Notes: a model not told the origin generated them from the sequence alone. A stretch of 64,000 bases of DNA from Pseudomonas sp. ISL-84 (GCA_018613035.1 JAGGRA010000010.1:1-64000), one strand, 5' to 3'. Counted from the stretch's first letter, positions 51,138 to 59,948 are shown. Numbers and translations: made by a program.

Positions 51138-51179
51138 AGAAAAAACGCTTGGATAAGACTCTTGTCTCAAGTGTTTTTT
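51138..51179 (-). terminator. Terminator of the DtxR/MntR-type gene
   Basis: AAACACTTGAGACA / TGGATAAGCGTTTTTT-type stem with T-runs on both ends, overlapping the last codons of the regulator. Confidence 0.8.
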
Positions 51180-51541
51180 ACTTTTGTCTCCAGGAATCTT
51201 TTAATCTTTGTCACTACCTCAGGATTAATATGAACTTCCATTTCTTTCACTTCCTGTGCAAGTTTCTCTTCTTCAATCCCAATATATTTATAAAACTCAA
51301 CTAATGTTTGATGGGTATTTTCCAGCTGTTTTCCGATTTTTAAACCTTTTTCTGTCAAAGTCACCGTTCTGTATGGCTGGAAGTGGACAAAACTCAATTT
51401 TTTTAGTTTTACAACCATTTTTGAAGCAGACGAAACGGTCACATTAAGTGATCCAGCAATATCTGATATGGTCGCATGTCCATATTTTTTTTCAAATTTA
51501 TAGATCTCAATAATATATTTTTTTATACTCTTTGGCTCCAA
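51167..51541 (-). CDS. DtxR/MntR-family metalloregulator
   Basis: A 124-residue regulator. Residues about 10-65 are the winged HTH (ATISDIAGSLNVTVSSASKM and VVKLKKLSFVHFQPYRTVTL). The rest is the dimerisation/metal region (HQTLVEFYKYIGIEEEKLAQ, EVKEMEVHINPE), with His and Glu ligands, lacking the SH3-like third domain, as in MntR. TTG 51541 follows AAGGTGA by 6 nt. It is divergent from a ZIP transporter and 1 kb from a Mn/Zn ABC importer, so Mn or Fe control is likely. Confidence 0.86.
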   Translation of the reverse strand: MEPKSIKKYIIEIYKFEKKYGHATISDIAGSLNVTVSSASKMVVKLKKLSFVHFQPYRTVTLTEKGLKIGKQLENTHQTLVEFYKYIGIEEEKLAQEVKEMEVHINPEVVTKIKRFLETKVKNT

Positions 51542-51597
51542 TACAATCACCTTCATTTCAAGTATTAAAAGAGTGGCAGGGAGAGCATTTTTTAACT

Positions 51598-51614
51598 ATT
51601 AATTGCATTAATAT
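51598..51614. promoter_or_regulatory. Candidate operator between MntR-type and ZIP genes
   Basis: ATTAATTGCATTAATAT is near-palindromic and its TAATTGCATTAA core resembles the reverse complement of the box at 55208 (TAATTTGCATTAA). It may be the site shared by regulator, ZIP gene and ABC importer. Confidence 0.5.
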
Positions 51615-51695
51615 TTACAGAGAAGTTTGGGGAACGAGATGCATGTTCATTGAATTCAAACATATGATGAAATAATAAGATTCCGGAGGATTTTC

Positions 51696-52421
51696 ATGTC
51701 ATTGTTGCCTATTCTTTTATCATCACTTTGTACAGGCTTAGGAGCACTGCCTATTCTGTTAATAAAAAGTGTTTCCCATAAAGGGAAGGACGTTTTGCTG
51801 GCTTATACGGCAGGGATTATGGTTGCAGCGTCGGCATATGGCTTAATTCCATCTGCTATTAAGCTATCGAATCTTACTGTTCTGGTCATTGGAATTTTAA
51901 TTGGAACTCTGGTTTTAACCGTGCTGGAAATTTTTATTCCGCATGTGGATTTGGACAATTCGAGACCTTCAGCAGGGAATTCAAATGTGATCATATTGTT
52001 TTTAATAGCGATGTCCCTGCATAATTTGCCGGAAGGTCTGTCAGTTGGAATAAGCAATGTAAGCAGCAGCCAGGATCTTGGCCCGCTTGTTTCTTTTGCA
52101 ATAGGACTTCAGAATATACCAGACGGTTTTTTGGTGGCGTTATTTTTAGTTACACAGAATGTCAGCAGGGTAAAAGCCATTCTATTTGCAGCCCTGACAG
52201 GTATGATTGAATTATGTGCAGGATTAATAGGAGTGTTATTTGGCGGATCATTTGAACACATCATTCCTTATGGACTTGCTTTTGCGGCAGGTTCAATGCT
52301 TTTTGTGGTCTATAAAGAATTAATCCCTGAAAGCCATGGAGATGGGAATGAGAGAGCGTCGACATTGGCGTTTATTATTGGGTTTCTATCCATGGTGATT
52401 TTAACAGAATGGTTCCGATAA
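51696..52421 (+). CDS. ZIP-family metal transporter
   Basis: A 241-residue, eight-helix ZIP protein. The metal-site helices read AMSLHNLPEGLSVG near residue 108 and FAIGLQNIPDGFLV near 135, where Asp replaces the usual Glu (QNIPEG). That substitution, in a helix-5 metal ligand, may tune selectivity between Zn, Mn and Fe. AGGAGGATTTTC precedes ATG 51696. Divergent from the MntR-type regulator. Confidence 0.9.
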   Translation: MSLLPILLSSLCTGLGALPILLIKSVSHKGKDVLLAYTAGIMVAASAYGLIPSAIKLSNLTVLVIGILIGTLVLTVLEIFIPHVDLDNSRPSAGNSNVIILFLIAMSLHNLPEGLSVGISNVSSSQDLGPLVSFAIGLQNIPDGFLVALFLVTQNVSRVKAILFAALTGMIELCAGLIGVLFGGSFEHIIPYGLAFAAGSMLFVVYKELIPESHGDGNERASTLAFIIGFLSMVILTEWFR

Positions 52422-52463
52422 TTCATGTAGTTCTTCTGGCATATTCTTTTTATTATGAAAATT

Positions 52464-52500
52464 GACACCTCTCCTAATGGAAGAGGTGTCTTTGGTTTTA
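52464..52500. terminator. Terminator shared by the ZIP and binding-protein genes
   Basis: GACACCTCTTCC / GGAGAGGTGTC-type stem between convergent genes with T-rich tails on both strands. Confidence 0.8.
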
Positions 52501-52522
52501 TACAGTTTTGTTTTTCAAATGG

Positions 52523-53467
52523 TTACTTAGACAAGCCTTCTTTAATCGTCTTTATATTCCATTCCATCATGGAGATATACGTATCACCGTCTTCACCCGG
52601 CTTTGCTATTGAGTCTGTGAACACTTTACCCATGATCGGAACATTGGTTTCATCGGATACGGCTTCCATGCTTCGAGCGTCAATGCTTGTTTCCAGGAAT
52701 AGTCCTGTAATTCCTTTTTCATTGATAATATCTACAATTCTTGTAATTTGTTCAGGCGTTCCCTGGTTTTCCTGATTGATCTCCCAGATATATTCTGCCT
52801 GGAATCCATAGGCTTCACTGAAATATTTAAAAGCACCTTCACTTGTGACAAGAACCCGTTCATTTTCTGGAATTTCATTAAATTGTTCAACGGCCTCGTC
52901 ATGCAGTTTTTGAAGCTTACCGATATATTCTTCGGCGTTTTTCTCGTAAACGTCTTTATTGTCAGGATCCACCTTGATTAGTCCATCTCTGGCATTTTCT
53001 GCGTATTTGATTCCATTTTGAATATCCAGCCATGCATGGGGATCTTCTTCGCTTTCTTTGCCCTTTGTTGTTAAGTGCATCGCCTCAACACCTTCACTCA
53101 TTAGGAAGACAGGAGCATCTTCTCCGTCTTTGCCGGCAGTTTCCATCAGGTTATCAAACCATGAGTTACCGGCTTCCAGATTTAAGCCGTTGTAAAAAAC
53201 AGCATCAGCATCAGTCGTTTTTTGCACATCTTCAGGGAGCGGGTCATATTCGTGCGGGTTGGAACCAATGGGTGCTAAACTATGAATCTCAACTAAATCT
53301 CCGCCTACATTTTTAACGATGTCATACACAATCGAGTAGGTAGTAACAACTTGAACTTTCCCATCTTCGCTGGCAGAAGTGCTGCTGCTTTTTTCACCGC
53401 TGCACGCTGACAATAAAAACATGGAGAGAAGGGATGCTGCTAATAAAAGAAATCCTTTTCTTACCAT
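52523..53467 (-). CDS. Metal ABC transporter substrate-binding lipoprotein (MntA/TroA/PsaA-like)
   Basis: A 314-residue cluster A-I binding protein. Signal FLLAASLLSMFLLSAC with a lipobox Cys near residue 22. Metal ligands lie in SNPHEYDP (His 70 region), DPHAWLD (His near 143), TSEGAFKYF (Glu near 207) and FTDSIA (Asp near 282), the PsaA/MntC set that favours Mn. It is encoded after the permease in a minus-strand operon. Delivers Mn or Zn to the MntC/B importer. Confidence 0.9.
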   Translation of the reverse strand: MVRKGFLLLAASLLSMFLLSACSGEKSSSTSASEDGKVQVVTTYSIVYDIVKNVGGDLVEIHSLAPIGSNPHEYDPLPEDVQKTTDADAVFYNGLNLEAGNSWFDNLMETAGKDGEDAPVFLMSEGVEAMHLTTKGKESEEDPHAWLDIQNGIKYAENARDGLIKVDPDNKDVYEKNAEEYIGKLQKLHDEAVEQFNEIPENERVLVTSEGAFKYFSEAYGFQAEYIWEINQENQGTPEQITRIVDIINEKGITGLFLETSIDARSMEAVSDETNVPIMGKVFTDSIAKPGEDGDTYISMMEWNIKTIKEGLSK

Positions 53468-53503
53468 TTCTTTTTCCCCCTTAGTATTTTTGATTTTATT
53501 AAA

Positions 53504-54361
53504 TTAAACTAATGAAGCTCTTTTCTTCTTTACTTTCAGCGTCTTCCAGATCAATCCATGCTTAGGAGAGAATAAGAAAACGAGAACGAAAATAGCTGTC
53601 GCCGCCATGACAATGGTTGCTCCTGAAGCTAAGTTGTACGTGAAGCTGAAGTAAAGTCCCACGATGGATGAAACTACACCAATGCCTGCCGCGAGAAAAA
53701 TCATGACCCATAGACGCTCTGTCAGCAAATAGGCAGCGGCAGCAGGGGTAATTAACATGGCAACAACCAAAATAATTCCAACGGTCTGCAGGGAGGCGAC
53801 GGTTACCATTGTCAAAAGGGTCATGAGGAAATAATGTATTAAACGTACTGGCAGGCCATATGCTGCTCCCATCGTTTCATCAAACGATGTAACCAGTAAT
53901 TCTTTGTAAAAGAGATAAACAGCCGCTAAAACAATAACGCCAATCCCCAATGTGATCCACATATCTGAAGACCTTACAGCCAGCACATTTCCAAATAAAA
54001 TATGGTATAAGTCAGTGCTGCTTTTTAACATCGTAATAATAATAATTCCTGAAGCAAATGCCGCTGTAAACATGATCCCGATAGAGGTATCATGCTTTAT
54101 ACGGCTGTTCTGGGATACAAATCCAATGGCAATCGCCGTTAAAACTCCACTAAAAACGGCCCCAAAAAAGAAGTTAATACCCAGCATATAGGAGATGGCG
54201 ACACCTGGCAGTACTGCATGTGAGATTGCATCCCCCATGAGAGCCATTCCTCTGAGGATGATGAAGCATCCAATGACTCCACAGATAATTCCAACCATTA
54301 TCGAGGTTAATAATGCTTTTTGCAGAAATCCATACTGCATTACCGCTTCAATAAAAGCCAT
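53504..54361 (-). CDS. Metal ABC transporter permease
   Basis: A 285-residue permease with about eight helices. ILRGMALMGDAISHAVLPGV near residue 34 and the second conserved segment TVASLQTVGIILVVAMLITP near 200 identify the ZnuB/MntC family. The start overlaps the ATPase stop as TAATG, so the ATPase and permease are coupled. The binding protein follows 37 nt later. Confidence 0.92.
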   Translation of the reverse strand: MAFIEAVMQYGFLQKALLTSIMVGIICGVIGCFIILRGMALMGDAISHAVLPGVAISYMLGINFFFGAVFSGVLTAIAIGFVSQNSRIKHDTSIGIMFTAAFASGIIIITMLKSSTDLYHILFGNVLAVRSSDMWITLGIGVIVLAAVYLFYKELLVTSFDETMGAAYGLPVRLIHYFLMTLLTMVTVASLQTVGIILVVAMLITPAAAAYLLTERLWVMIFLAAGIGVVSSIVGLYFSFTYNLASGATIVMAATAIFVLVFLFSPKHGLIWKTLKVKKKRASLV

Positions 54362-55107
54362 TATAACGACACCCCAATCTCATTCATAAACGCAAATTGC
54401 CCTTTGTAAGCTTTTTCGATGACCTCAGGCTTGAATACTTCATCGACCGTACCGAAACAGATTAGTTCTTTGTTAAGTAAGATTAGCTGATGAAAATAGT
54501 CATTCGCTTTACTTAGATCATGATGAACCACAATAACCGTTTTTCCTTGCCTGCAAAGTTCTTTTAAAATGGTAACAATGGTTTCTTCACTGGAAACATC
54601 AACTCCCACAAAAGGCTCATCGAGGAAAAACAGATCTGCTTGTTGGGCAAGTGCTCTAGCAAGAAAGACACGCTGCTGCTGTCCGCCAGATAATTCTCCA
54701 ATTTGCCTCTTGCTGAATTCTTGCATTCCTACCCGCTGAAGACATTCCAGCGCCCATTCTTTATCTTTTTTCTTTGGGCGGCGAAACAGTTTTAAGTGTG
54801 GATAAGTTCCCAGGAGAACCGCATCAAGTACGGTGATTGGAAAATCCCAATCTATGTCATTTCGCTGTGGAACATAGGCGATTCTTTTGCGCACTTCTTT
54901 GATCGTTCTACCCATCACTTTTACATCGCCTTTATCCTTTGGGATGAGATTCAGCATGGCTTTTAAAAAAGTCGATTTTCCTGCACCGTTTGGCCCGATA
55001 ATGCCCACCAAATTACCAGTATCAACGGACAGGCTTACTCCTTTTACAGCTTCATTTCCATAATAGGAAACATGCAAATCTTGTATGGAGATAGCTGGAC
55101 CCTTCAT
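54361..55107 (-). CDS. Metal ABC transporter ATP-binding protein
   Basis: A 248-residue ATPase. Walker A GPNGAGKST near residue 39, signature LSGGQQQRVFLARAL near 138, Walker B LFFLDEP near 158 and the switch His in VVHHDLSKA near 192. The Q-loop reads YVPQRNDIDWDFP, as in MntB/ZnuC. First gene of the ATPase-permease-binding protein operon, with an MntR-like box about 100 nt upstream of its start. Confidence 0.93.
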   Translation of the reverse strand: MKGPAISIQDLHVSYYGNEAVKGVSLSVDTGNLVGIIGPNGAGKSTFLKAMLNLIPKDKGDVKVMGRTIKEVRKRIAYVPQRNDIDWDFPITVLDAVLLGTYPHLKLFRRPKKKDKEWALECLQRVGMQEFSKRQIGELSGGQQQRVFLARALAQQADLFFLDEPFVGVDVSSEETIVTILKELCRQGKTVIVVHHDLSKANDYFHQLILLNKELICFGTVDEVFKPEVIEKAYKGQFAFMNEIGVSL

Positions 55108-55207
55108 TTTTCTTCTCTCCTTTATTTTTCCATTTTTTCAGGCGGTCATTTTAATTGCGTATAATCAAGTAATCGTCCTTTGGACAAGTTTTATAGACTA
55201 ATAAAAA

Positions 55208-55230
55208 AGTTTTGCCTTAATGCAAATTAT
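55208..55230 (-). promoter_or_regulatory. MntR-like operator upstream of the metal importer
   Basis: AGTTTTGCCTTAATGCAAATTAT resembles the Bacillus MntR box, an interrupted inverted repeat of TTTTGC / GCAAA around a TTA core. It is the only good candidate in the leader of the ATPase gene. A Zur site is less likely because no TAATNATTA motif is present. Confidence 0.68.
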
Positions 55231-55646
55231 ATGCGATTGATAAACAATGTCAACACTGAAAAGTTATTTTTTTAATTGACTGAATTTTAAATGGGCTTAT
55301 TTTGAGCTGGGAGAAGGAATGGACATACCTTTTTAAAGGAGTTGGGAGGGAAGAAAGAAAATTTAGATGCACCATTTTCTAGCTTCGATTCGTTTGATGG
55401 TAAAATTAGGAGGGCTGGCAGTTTTTTAAGGAAGATAGTTATAAATATTTTTAGTGCTTTTCCATCTTGGAAGAATCGCCCAAGCTGCTTAATATAACGG
55501 CTAAAGCGAGTCCATTGCTTAATCGGCATTGAAGAGCAAGTATAATTGCATTACATTAAAGGCCAGTTTTATGTTAATTTGTAAAAATATGAAACTTTTT
55601 ACCCTTTTTGTTCGTTTATTTAATAGAAGAGGGGCAGGTGTGAAGG
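55231..55646. other. AT-rich intergenic stretch without a gene
   Basis: An 80-aa minus-strand frame exists at 55287-55529 but has no ribosome site and no recognisable motif. I see no terminator, repeat or consensus promoter; the cassette promoter for the PlsY paralogue must lie within it. Confidence 0.5.
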
Positions 55647-56225
55647 ATGAATGATGTTATAACCGCCCTTTTGGTTATGATTGTTTCTTACTCAATGGGC
55701 AGCATAACAGGGGCTTATTATGTGGTGAAATTCTTTTTAAAAGACGATATTCGGTATATGGGGAGCGGGAATGTCGGGGCTACCAATGCCGGAAGAGCCT
55801 TGGGAAAGAAGGGGTTTTTGCTTTCTTTGGCGATCGATGCCTGTAAAGTTTGGGTAGCTTTATTATTTACTAATCTTTTGGCTGGCGGCAGTGATGTCTT
55901 TTTAATTCTCAGTTCGCTGTTCGTGCTATTAGGACATCTATTTCCCTTACAGCTGCGCTTTCATGGAGGTAAAGGGGTAGTCGCTTATTTGGCTGCTGCG
56001 TTATTTCTCGAGCCGATCGCAATTCTCATAATGGGGATCACAATGGGAGTTACCTATATGGTTTTAAGAAAATATACTCTAGCAGGCTTTATTTCTATGG
56101 CAGCCATTCCATTGACTGCCTGGATGACTGGGGACTCATTCATTGTCCCAGCCGGGCTATTGCTTCTGCTTTTGATTGTTTTCATTTCACATACTCATTT
56201 TTTCTCCCGCCAACCCCAATCATAG
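55647..56225 (+). CDS. PlsY-family acyl-phosphate acyltransferase paralogue
   Basis: A 192-residue, five-helix integral acyltransferase. GSGNVGATNAGR near residue 38 is the phosphate-binding motif, and GHLFPLQLRFHGGKGVVAYL near 96 carries the second and third motifs. PlsY transfers acyl from acyl-phosphate to glycerol-3-phosphate. The housekeeping plsY normally lies elsewhere (beside parE/parC in Bacillus), so this is probably a second copy recruited to a special lipid. Next gene begins 10 nt later. GAGGGGCAGGTGTGAAGG precedes ATG 55647. Confidence 0.85.
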   Translation: MNDVITALLVMIVSYSMGSITGAYYVVKFFLKDDIRYMGSGNVGATNAGRALGKKGFLLSLAIDACKVWVALLFTNLLAGGSDVFLILSSLFVLLGHLFPLQLRFHGGKGVVAYLAAALFLEPIAILIMGITMGVTYMVLRKYTLAGFISMAAIPLTAWMTGDSFIVPAGLLLLLLIVFISHTHFFSRQPQS

Positions 56226-56235
56226 GAGGTAAACC

Positions 56236-57834
56236 GTGAAGAGCATCATCTATAAAATTGCATTCGAACAGGATGAATTTAAACAAATCCATGAGTTAAA
56301 CTATCAAACGTTTGTAGAAGAAATTCCTCAGCATCAGGGAAACCCGGATCAGCATTTGATAGATAAATTCCATGATGAAAATACATATGTAATTGCAAAG
56401 GCTGGCGAAGAGCTCATAGGAATGATCGCTATTCGGGCTAAACGGCCTTTTTCCCTCGACTATAAACTTGAGAATCTGGAAGACTATCTGCCCCTTAAAG
56501 GCGTGCCATGTGAAGTGAGATTGCTTTCAGTTAAAAAGCAATACCGAAGCACACGTGTTTTTTTTCAGCTGTGTGAAAAGCTTGTAGCGTATTGCCTGGA
56601 AAAAAATTATACAATGGCACTTATCTCGGGTACTGTCAGGCAGCTGAAATTGTATAGGCGGATCGGCTTTTTGCCTTTTGGGCCGTTAACTGGAGAGGAA
56701 GATGCTCAGTTTCAGCCTATGTATTTGACAAAAGAGAATTTTGTACGTTCCACCAAGGTGTTTGAACGGCTTATGGACAAAAAAACAAAGCCCGCAAGAT
56801 ACCACTCTTTTCTGCCAGGACCTGTACCCATTCATCCGAAAGTAAAAAGAGGTTTTTCAGAAGATGCCATTTCTCACCGAAGCGAAGATTTTATTTATAG
56901 CTTAAAAAATCTGCGTTACCGATTATGTGGGATGACTGGGTCTGCGTTTGCTGAAGTGATCGTCGGGACTGGGACACTAGCCAATGACCTTGTTGCCGCA
57001 CAGCTAAAAGGCGACGGTCTGATCCTTGCCAATGGGGAATTTGGCTACCGTTTGATTGATCATGCCAAAAGGTTTCAGCTCTCTTTTCACACGATTGAAA
57101 AAGAGTGGAATGAACCGATTACGCTGCATGAGATCGATCTGGAAATAAGAAAAAACCCTACAATCAAATGGATCTGGACTGTGCACTGTGAAACCTCCAC
57201 AGGTTATCTGTATGACATTCATGCTATTCAGGAATTGTGCGAACAAAATAGTATCGAGCTTTGTGTGGATGCGTGCAGCACAGCAGGCACTGTTCCGTTG
57301 GATCTTAAAAACATATACTTTGCATCGGCCGTAAGCGGAAAAGGGCTTGGATCCTACCCGGGGCTGGCCATTGTGTTCCATCGGGAAAAAATTAAGCAAA
57401 ATCATGCTGTTCCAAGGTACCTGGATTTAAAAATGTATGAAAACCACGAAAGCATTCCATATACTCATTCATCCAACCTGATTTCGGCTCTAAATGAGAG
57501 CATAAATTTAGTTGATTATGAAAAAACGAGAAAGCTTGCTAAAAAGGTAAGGTGCAAATTGAAAGAAACCGGTTTTGAACTGCTCGGCGATGACTCTTAT
57601 TCACCTGGCATCCTAACCATCCAATTACCTATGAATCGATCAAGCAGGAACTTTGGTGACCGATGCAAACAAAAGGGTATTTTATTAAGCTATGAAAGCG
57701 GGTACCTTCTTGAACGAAATTGGGTCCAGGTCGCACTTATGGGACAACAGGGAGAAGAAGAGGTTATGGAAGCTCTCGATGTGTTAAGCAAAACTTTAAC
57801 AAAACACAAGGAAAATCGGTATGAATATGTTTAA
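56236..57834 (+). CDS. Fused GNAT/N-acyltransferase - class V aminotransferase
   Basis: A 532-residue two-domain enzyme. Residues 1-165 look like a GNAT fold of the N-acyl-amino-acid-synthase/acyl-homoserine-lactone-synthase kind (CEVRLLSVKKQYRSTRVFFQ near 100, VRQLKLYRRIGFLPFG near 135). Residues about 185-525 are a class-V PLP aminotransferase (EVIVGTGTLANDLVAAQLKG, CVDACSTAGT, and VSGKGLGSYPG with the PLP Lys near 375), like alanine-glyoxylate or aminoethylphosphonate transaminases. GTG start after TAGGAGGTAAACC. Function as a fusion is unknown; an N-acylated amino-compound is predicted. Confidence 0.8.
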   Translation: MKSIIYKIAFEQDEFKQIHELNYQTFVEEIPQHQGNPDQHLIDKFHDENTYVIAKAGEELIGMIAIRAKRPFSLDYKLENLEDYLPLKGVPCEVRLLSVKKQYRSTRVFFQLCEKLVAYCLEKNYTMALISGTVRQLKLYRRIGFLPFGPLTGEEDAQFQPMYLTKENFVRSTKVFERLMDKKTKPARYHSFLPGPVPIHPKVKRGFSEDAISHRSEDFIYSLKNLRYRLCGMTGSAFAEVIVGTGTLANDLVAAQLKGDGLILANGEFGYRLIDHAKRFQLSFHTIEKEWNEPITLHEIDLEIRKNPTIKWIWTVHCETSTGYLYDIHAIQELCEQNSIELCVDACSTAGTVPLDLKNIYFASAVSGKGLGSYPGLAIVFHREKIKQNHAVPRYLDLKMYENHESIPYTHSSNLISALNESINLVDYEKTRKLAKKVRCKLKETGFELLGDDSYSPGILTIQLPMNRSSRNFGDRCKQKGILLSYESGYLLERNWVQVALMGQQGEEEVMEALDVLSKTLTKHKENRYEYV

Positions 57835-59653
57835 AAAGTTTTCACCAATTTGGTTTGCAGTCATGTTCATTTGGGTCAAAACAGTGCTTGTGTCCTTTAT
57901 CGGATTTAACTTAAGTGCTGAAAATTGGCTTGATGCTTTATTTATGATTTTTAGTCCCATTGGTACAATCATGGTCATTCTGGGCATGGGTTTCTATTTC
58001 AAGAAAAAGATCAAGCCAGCTGCTATTTTTCTAACAATGGTTATCCTGACCGGCATTCTATATGGAGACTTGCTTTACTACCGGTTTTATACTGATTTTG
58101 TAACCGTTCCGATTCTTTTTCAATTTAAAAATGTGGGCGGGCTCGGGCCGAGTACGCTTGAACTCATCAGTCCCTGGGATCTTCTTTTATTTGCTGACCT
58201 TATCTTATTCCTGCTGATTTCAAAGAAAGAGAATGTAAAACCGATTACTGTTTCAAACAGGGTGAAAAAAGTTTACGCAGGGGTCGCGGCTATTTTAGTT
58301 GCAGGAACAGTTGGTTTAGGAATGATCAAGGTTCCTCATCTATTCTCAGAGTCTTATAATCGCCAGCAGCTGGTTAAGAATATCGGATTATATCAATATC
58401 ATCTCTTCGATATAGGAGTGGCCGCTTCCCAGCCGCTAAATCGAGCTTTTGCAACTGCCTCGGATGCTGAAGCTTCTGCAGAATATGTGGAAGCTAAAGA
58501 GGAAAAGACCTCTGATTACTTTGGTGCGGCGAAGGGCATGAACGTCGTTCTTATTAGTATGGAGTCAACGCAGAACTTTGTCATCAACGAGAAGGCAGGT
58601 GGGCAAGAGATTACTCCATTCCTTAATTCGCTGATTAAAGAGAGCTTTTATTTCAGCAATGTATATGACCAGACTGCACAGGGCAAGACCTCCGATTCGG
58701 AATTCATGATTGATACAGGACTCTATCCATTATCGAGCGGCTCGGCATTTGTCAGGAAAACAGATAATACATATAAAAGCTTGCCGGAGATTTTATCTGC
58801 TGAGAACAATTATTATGCAGCCGTCTTCCATGGGAATGACGCTTCCTTTTGGAACCGGGAGTCCATGTACGAATCTCTTGGCTATGACCGTTATTTTTCT
58901 AAAGCCGATTATTGGGTCACCAATGAGAATTCTGTGAACTATGGAATTAAGGATATCCCATTTTTCCAGCAGTCCTTACCTTATTTAGAGGAGATACAGA
59001 AGCCTTTTTATGCAAGATTTATCACATTGACCAACCACTTCCCATTTTTGCTGGAGGAAAAAGATCAATTCATTTATGAAGCGAACACAAGTGAAATGGT
59101 GGTCAATCGCTATGTGACAACCGTCAGATACCAGGATGAAGCCATTAAGACCTTTTTTCAGGAATTAAAAGACAAAGGACTCTACGATAATACGATGTTT
59201 GTTTTATACGGGGACCATTACGGGATTTCAGATAAATACGAACATGGCGTGCTGGAACTGCTGAATCAGGAAGATACGCTGGTTAATCGGATGAAGCTGC
59301 AAAGTGTGCCAGTCATTATCCATGTACCCGGGGTGGAAGGCAATACCTTTTCCAATATTGGTGGAGAAGTTGATATAAGAGCAACGGTACTCCACCTCCT
59401 TGGAATCGAACCGGAGGAAAACTTCAGCTTTGCACATAACCTGTTCACACGCGACCCCAATCATCCAGTCGTGTTTCGGGATGGAAGCTTTATTGCGGCC
59501 GATTATCTTTATAAAGCGGGAAGATGCTTTAGACAAGATAATGAAGAAGAAGTGGATATACATGAATGTGAACCTTCTATGGAAATCGTCAGAAAAGAAT
59601 TGGGGTTGTCGGATGATATTGTGAATGGGGATTTGCTGCGGTTTTTGGAATGA
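57821..59653 (+). CDS. LtaS-family sulfatase (lipoteichoic-acid synthase-like)
   Basis: A 610-residue protein. Five membrane helices occupy residues 1-185, followed by a linker and an extracellular alkaline-phosphatase-like domain. Metal/nucleophile residues are visible in ISMESTQNFV (Glu near 248), TAQGKTSDSEF (nucleophile Thr near 289), HGNDASFWNR (near 346) and LYGDHYGISD (near 464). It transfers glycerophosphate or a related group outside the membrane. The start overlaps the fused aminotransferase gene by 14 nt. LtaS normally stands alone in Bacillus, so its coupling here is unusual. Confidence 0.88.
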   Translation: MNMFKKFSPIWFAVMFIWVKTVLVSFIGFNLSAENWLDALFMIFSPIGTIMVILGMGFYFKKKIKPAAIFLTMVILTGILYGDLLYYRFYTDFVTVPILFQFKNVGGLGPSTLELISPWDLLLFADLILFLLISKKENVKPITVSNRVKKVYAGVAAILVAGTVGLGMIKVPHLFSESYNRQQLVKNIGLYQYHLFDIGVAASQPLNRAFATASDAEASAEYVEAKEEKTSDYFGAAKGMNVVLISMESTQNFVINEKAGGQEITPFLNSLIKESFYFSNVYDQTAQGKTSDSEFMIDTGLYPLSSGSAFVRKTDNTYKSLPEILSAENNYYAAVFHGNDASFWNRESMYESLGYDRYFSKADYWVTNENSVNYGIKDIPFFQQSLPYLEEIQKPFYARFITLTNHFPFLLEEKDQFIYEANTSEMVVNRYVTTVRYQDEAIKTFFQELKDKGLYDNTMFVLYGDHYGISDKYEHGVLELLNQEDTLVNRMKLQSVPVIIHVPGVEGNTFSNIGGEVDIRATVLHLLGIEPEENFSFAHNLFTRDPNHPVVFRDGSFIAADYLYKAGRCFRQDNEEEVDIHECEPSMEIVRKELGLSDDIVNGDLLRFLE

Positions 59654-59689
59654 AGAGAAGCTAGCAACTTTTTGATACCTTGAAGCATC

Positions 59690-59899
59690 TTGAAAAATAT
59701 GCATAAGTCTTTTGAAAAGATGGAAAAGAAATTTAAGAAACTGCAAGAAGCAGATGCTAAATTTGCAGAAAATATGGCGGAAATCGAAGCGAAAACTGGT
59801 CAAATCTCAACAGAAGAAGCTGACCGTGAAAAGGCTAAGCTGGAAGAAGAGTTAGATAAAAAGGCAGCAAAAATTGAGGAAGAAGAAGGTAAAGAATAA
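59690..59899 (+). CDS. Small charged coiled-coil protein, 69 aa
   Basis: Starts MKNMHKSFEKMEKKFKKLQE and is composed almost only of Lys, Glu, Ala and Met in heptad order, ending EEEEGKE. Start is TTG 59690 or ATG 59699. No strong ribosome site precedes either, but the strong terminator directly after it suggests an expressed gene. Unknown function; close to but separate from the LtaS-type gene (36 nt). Confidence 0.5.
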   Translation: MKNMHKSFEKMEKKFKKLQEADAKFAENMAEIEAKTGQISTEEADREKAKLEEELDKKAAKIEEEEGKE

Positions 59900-59912
59900 A
59901 GCGATAGAATGC

Positions 59913-59948
59913 AGGGTGCTCCGATTATTGGGAGCACCCTCTTATTTT
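59913..59948 (+). terminator. Terminator after the coiled-coil gene
   Basis: AGGGTGCTCC / GGGAGCACCCT with a CTTATTTT tail. Confidence 0.85.

Noticed and set aside
55287-55529. 80-aa minus-strand frame upstream of the PlsY paralogue
   Set aside because: No ribosome site and no motif; codon pattern does not look coding.
59228-59803. 191-aa minus-strand frame over the end of the LtaS-like gene
   Set aside because: Antisense to a clearly conserved domain; Phe/Ile/His-rich composition typical of shadows.
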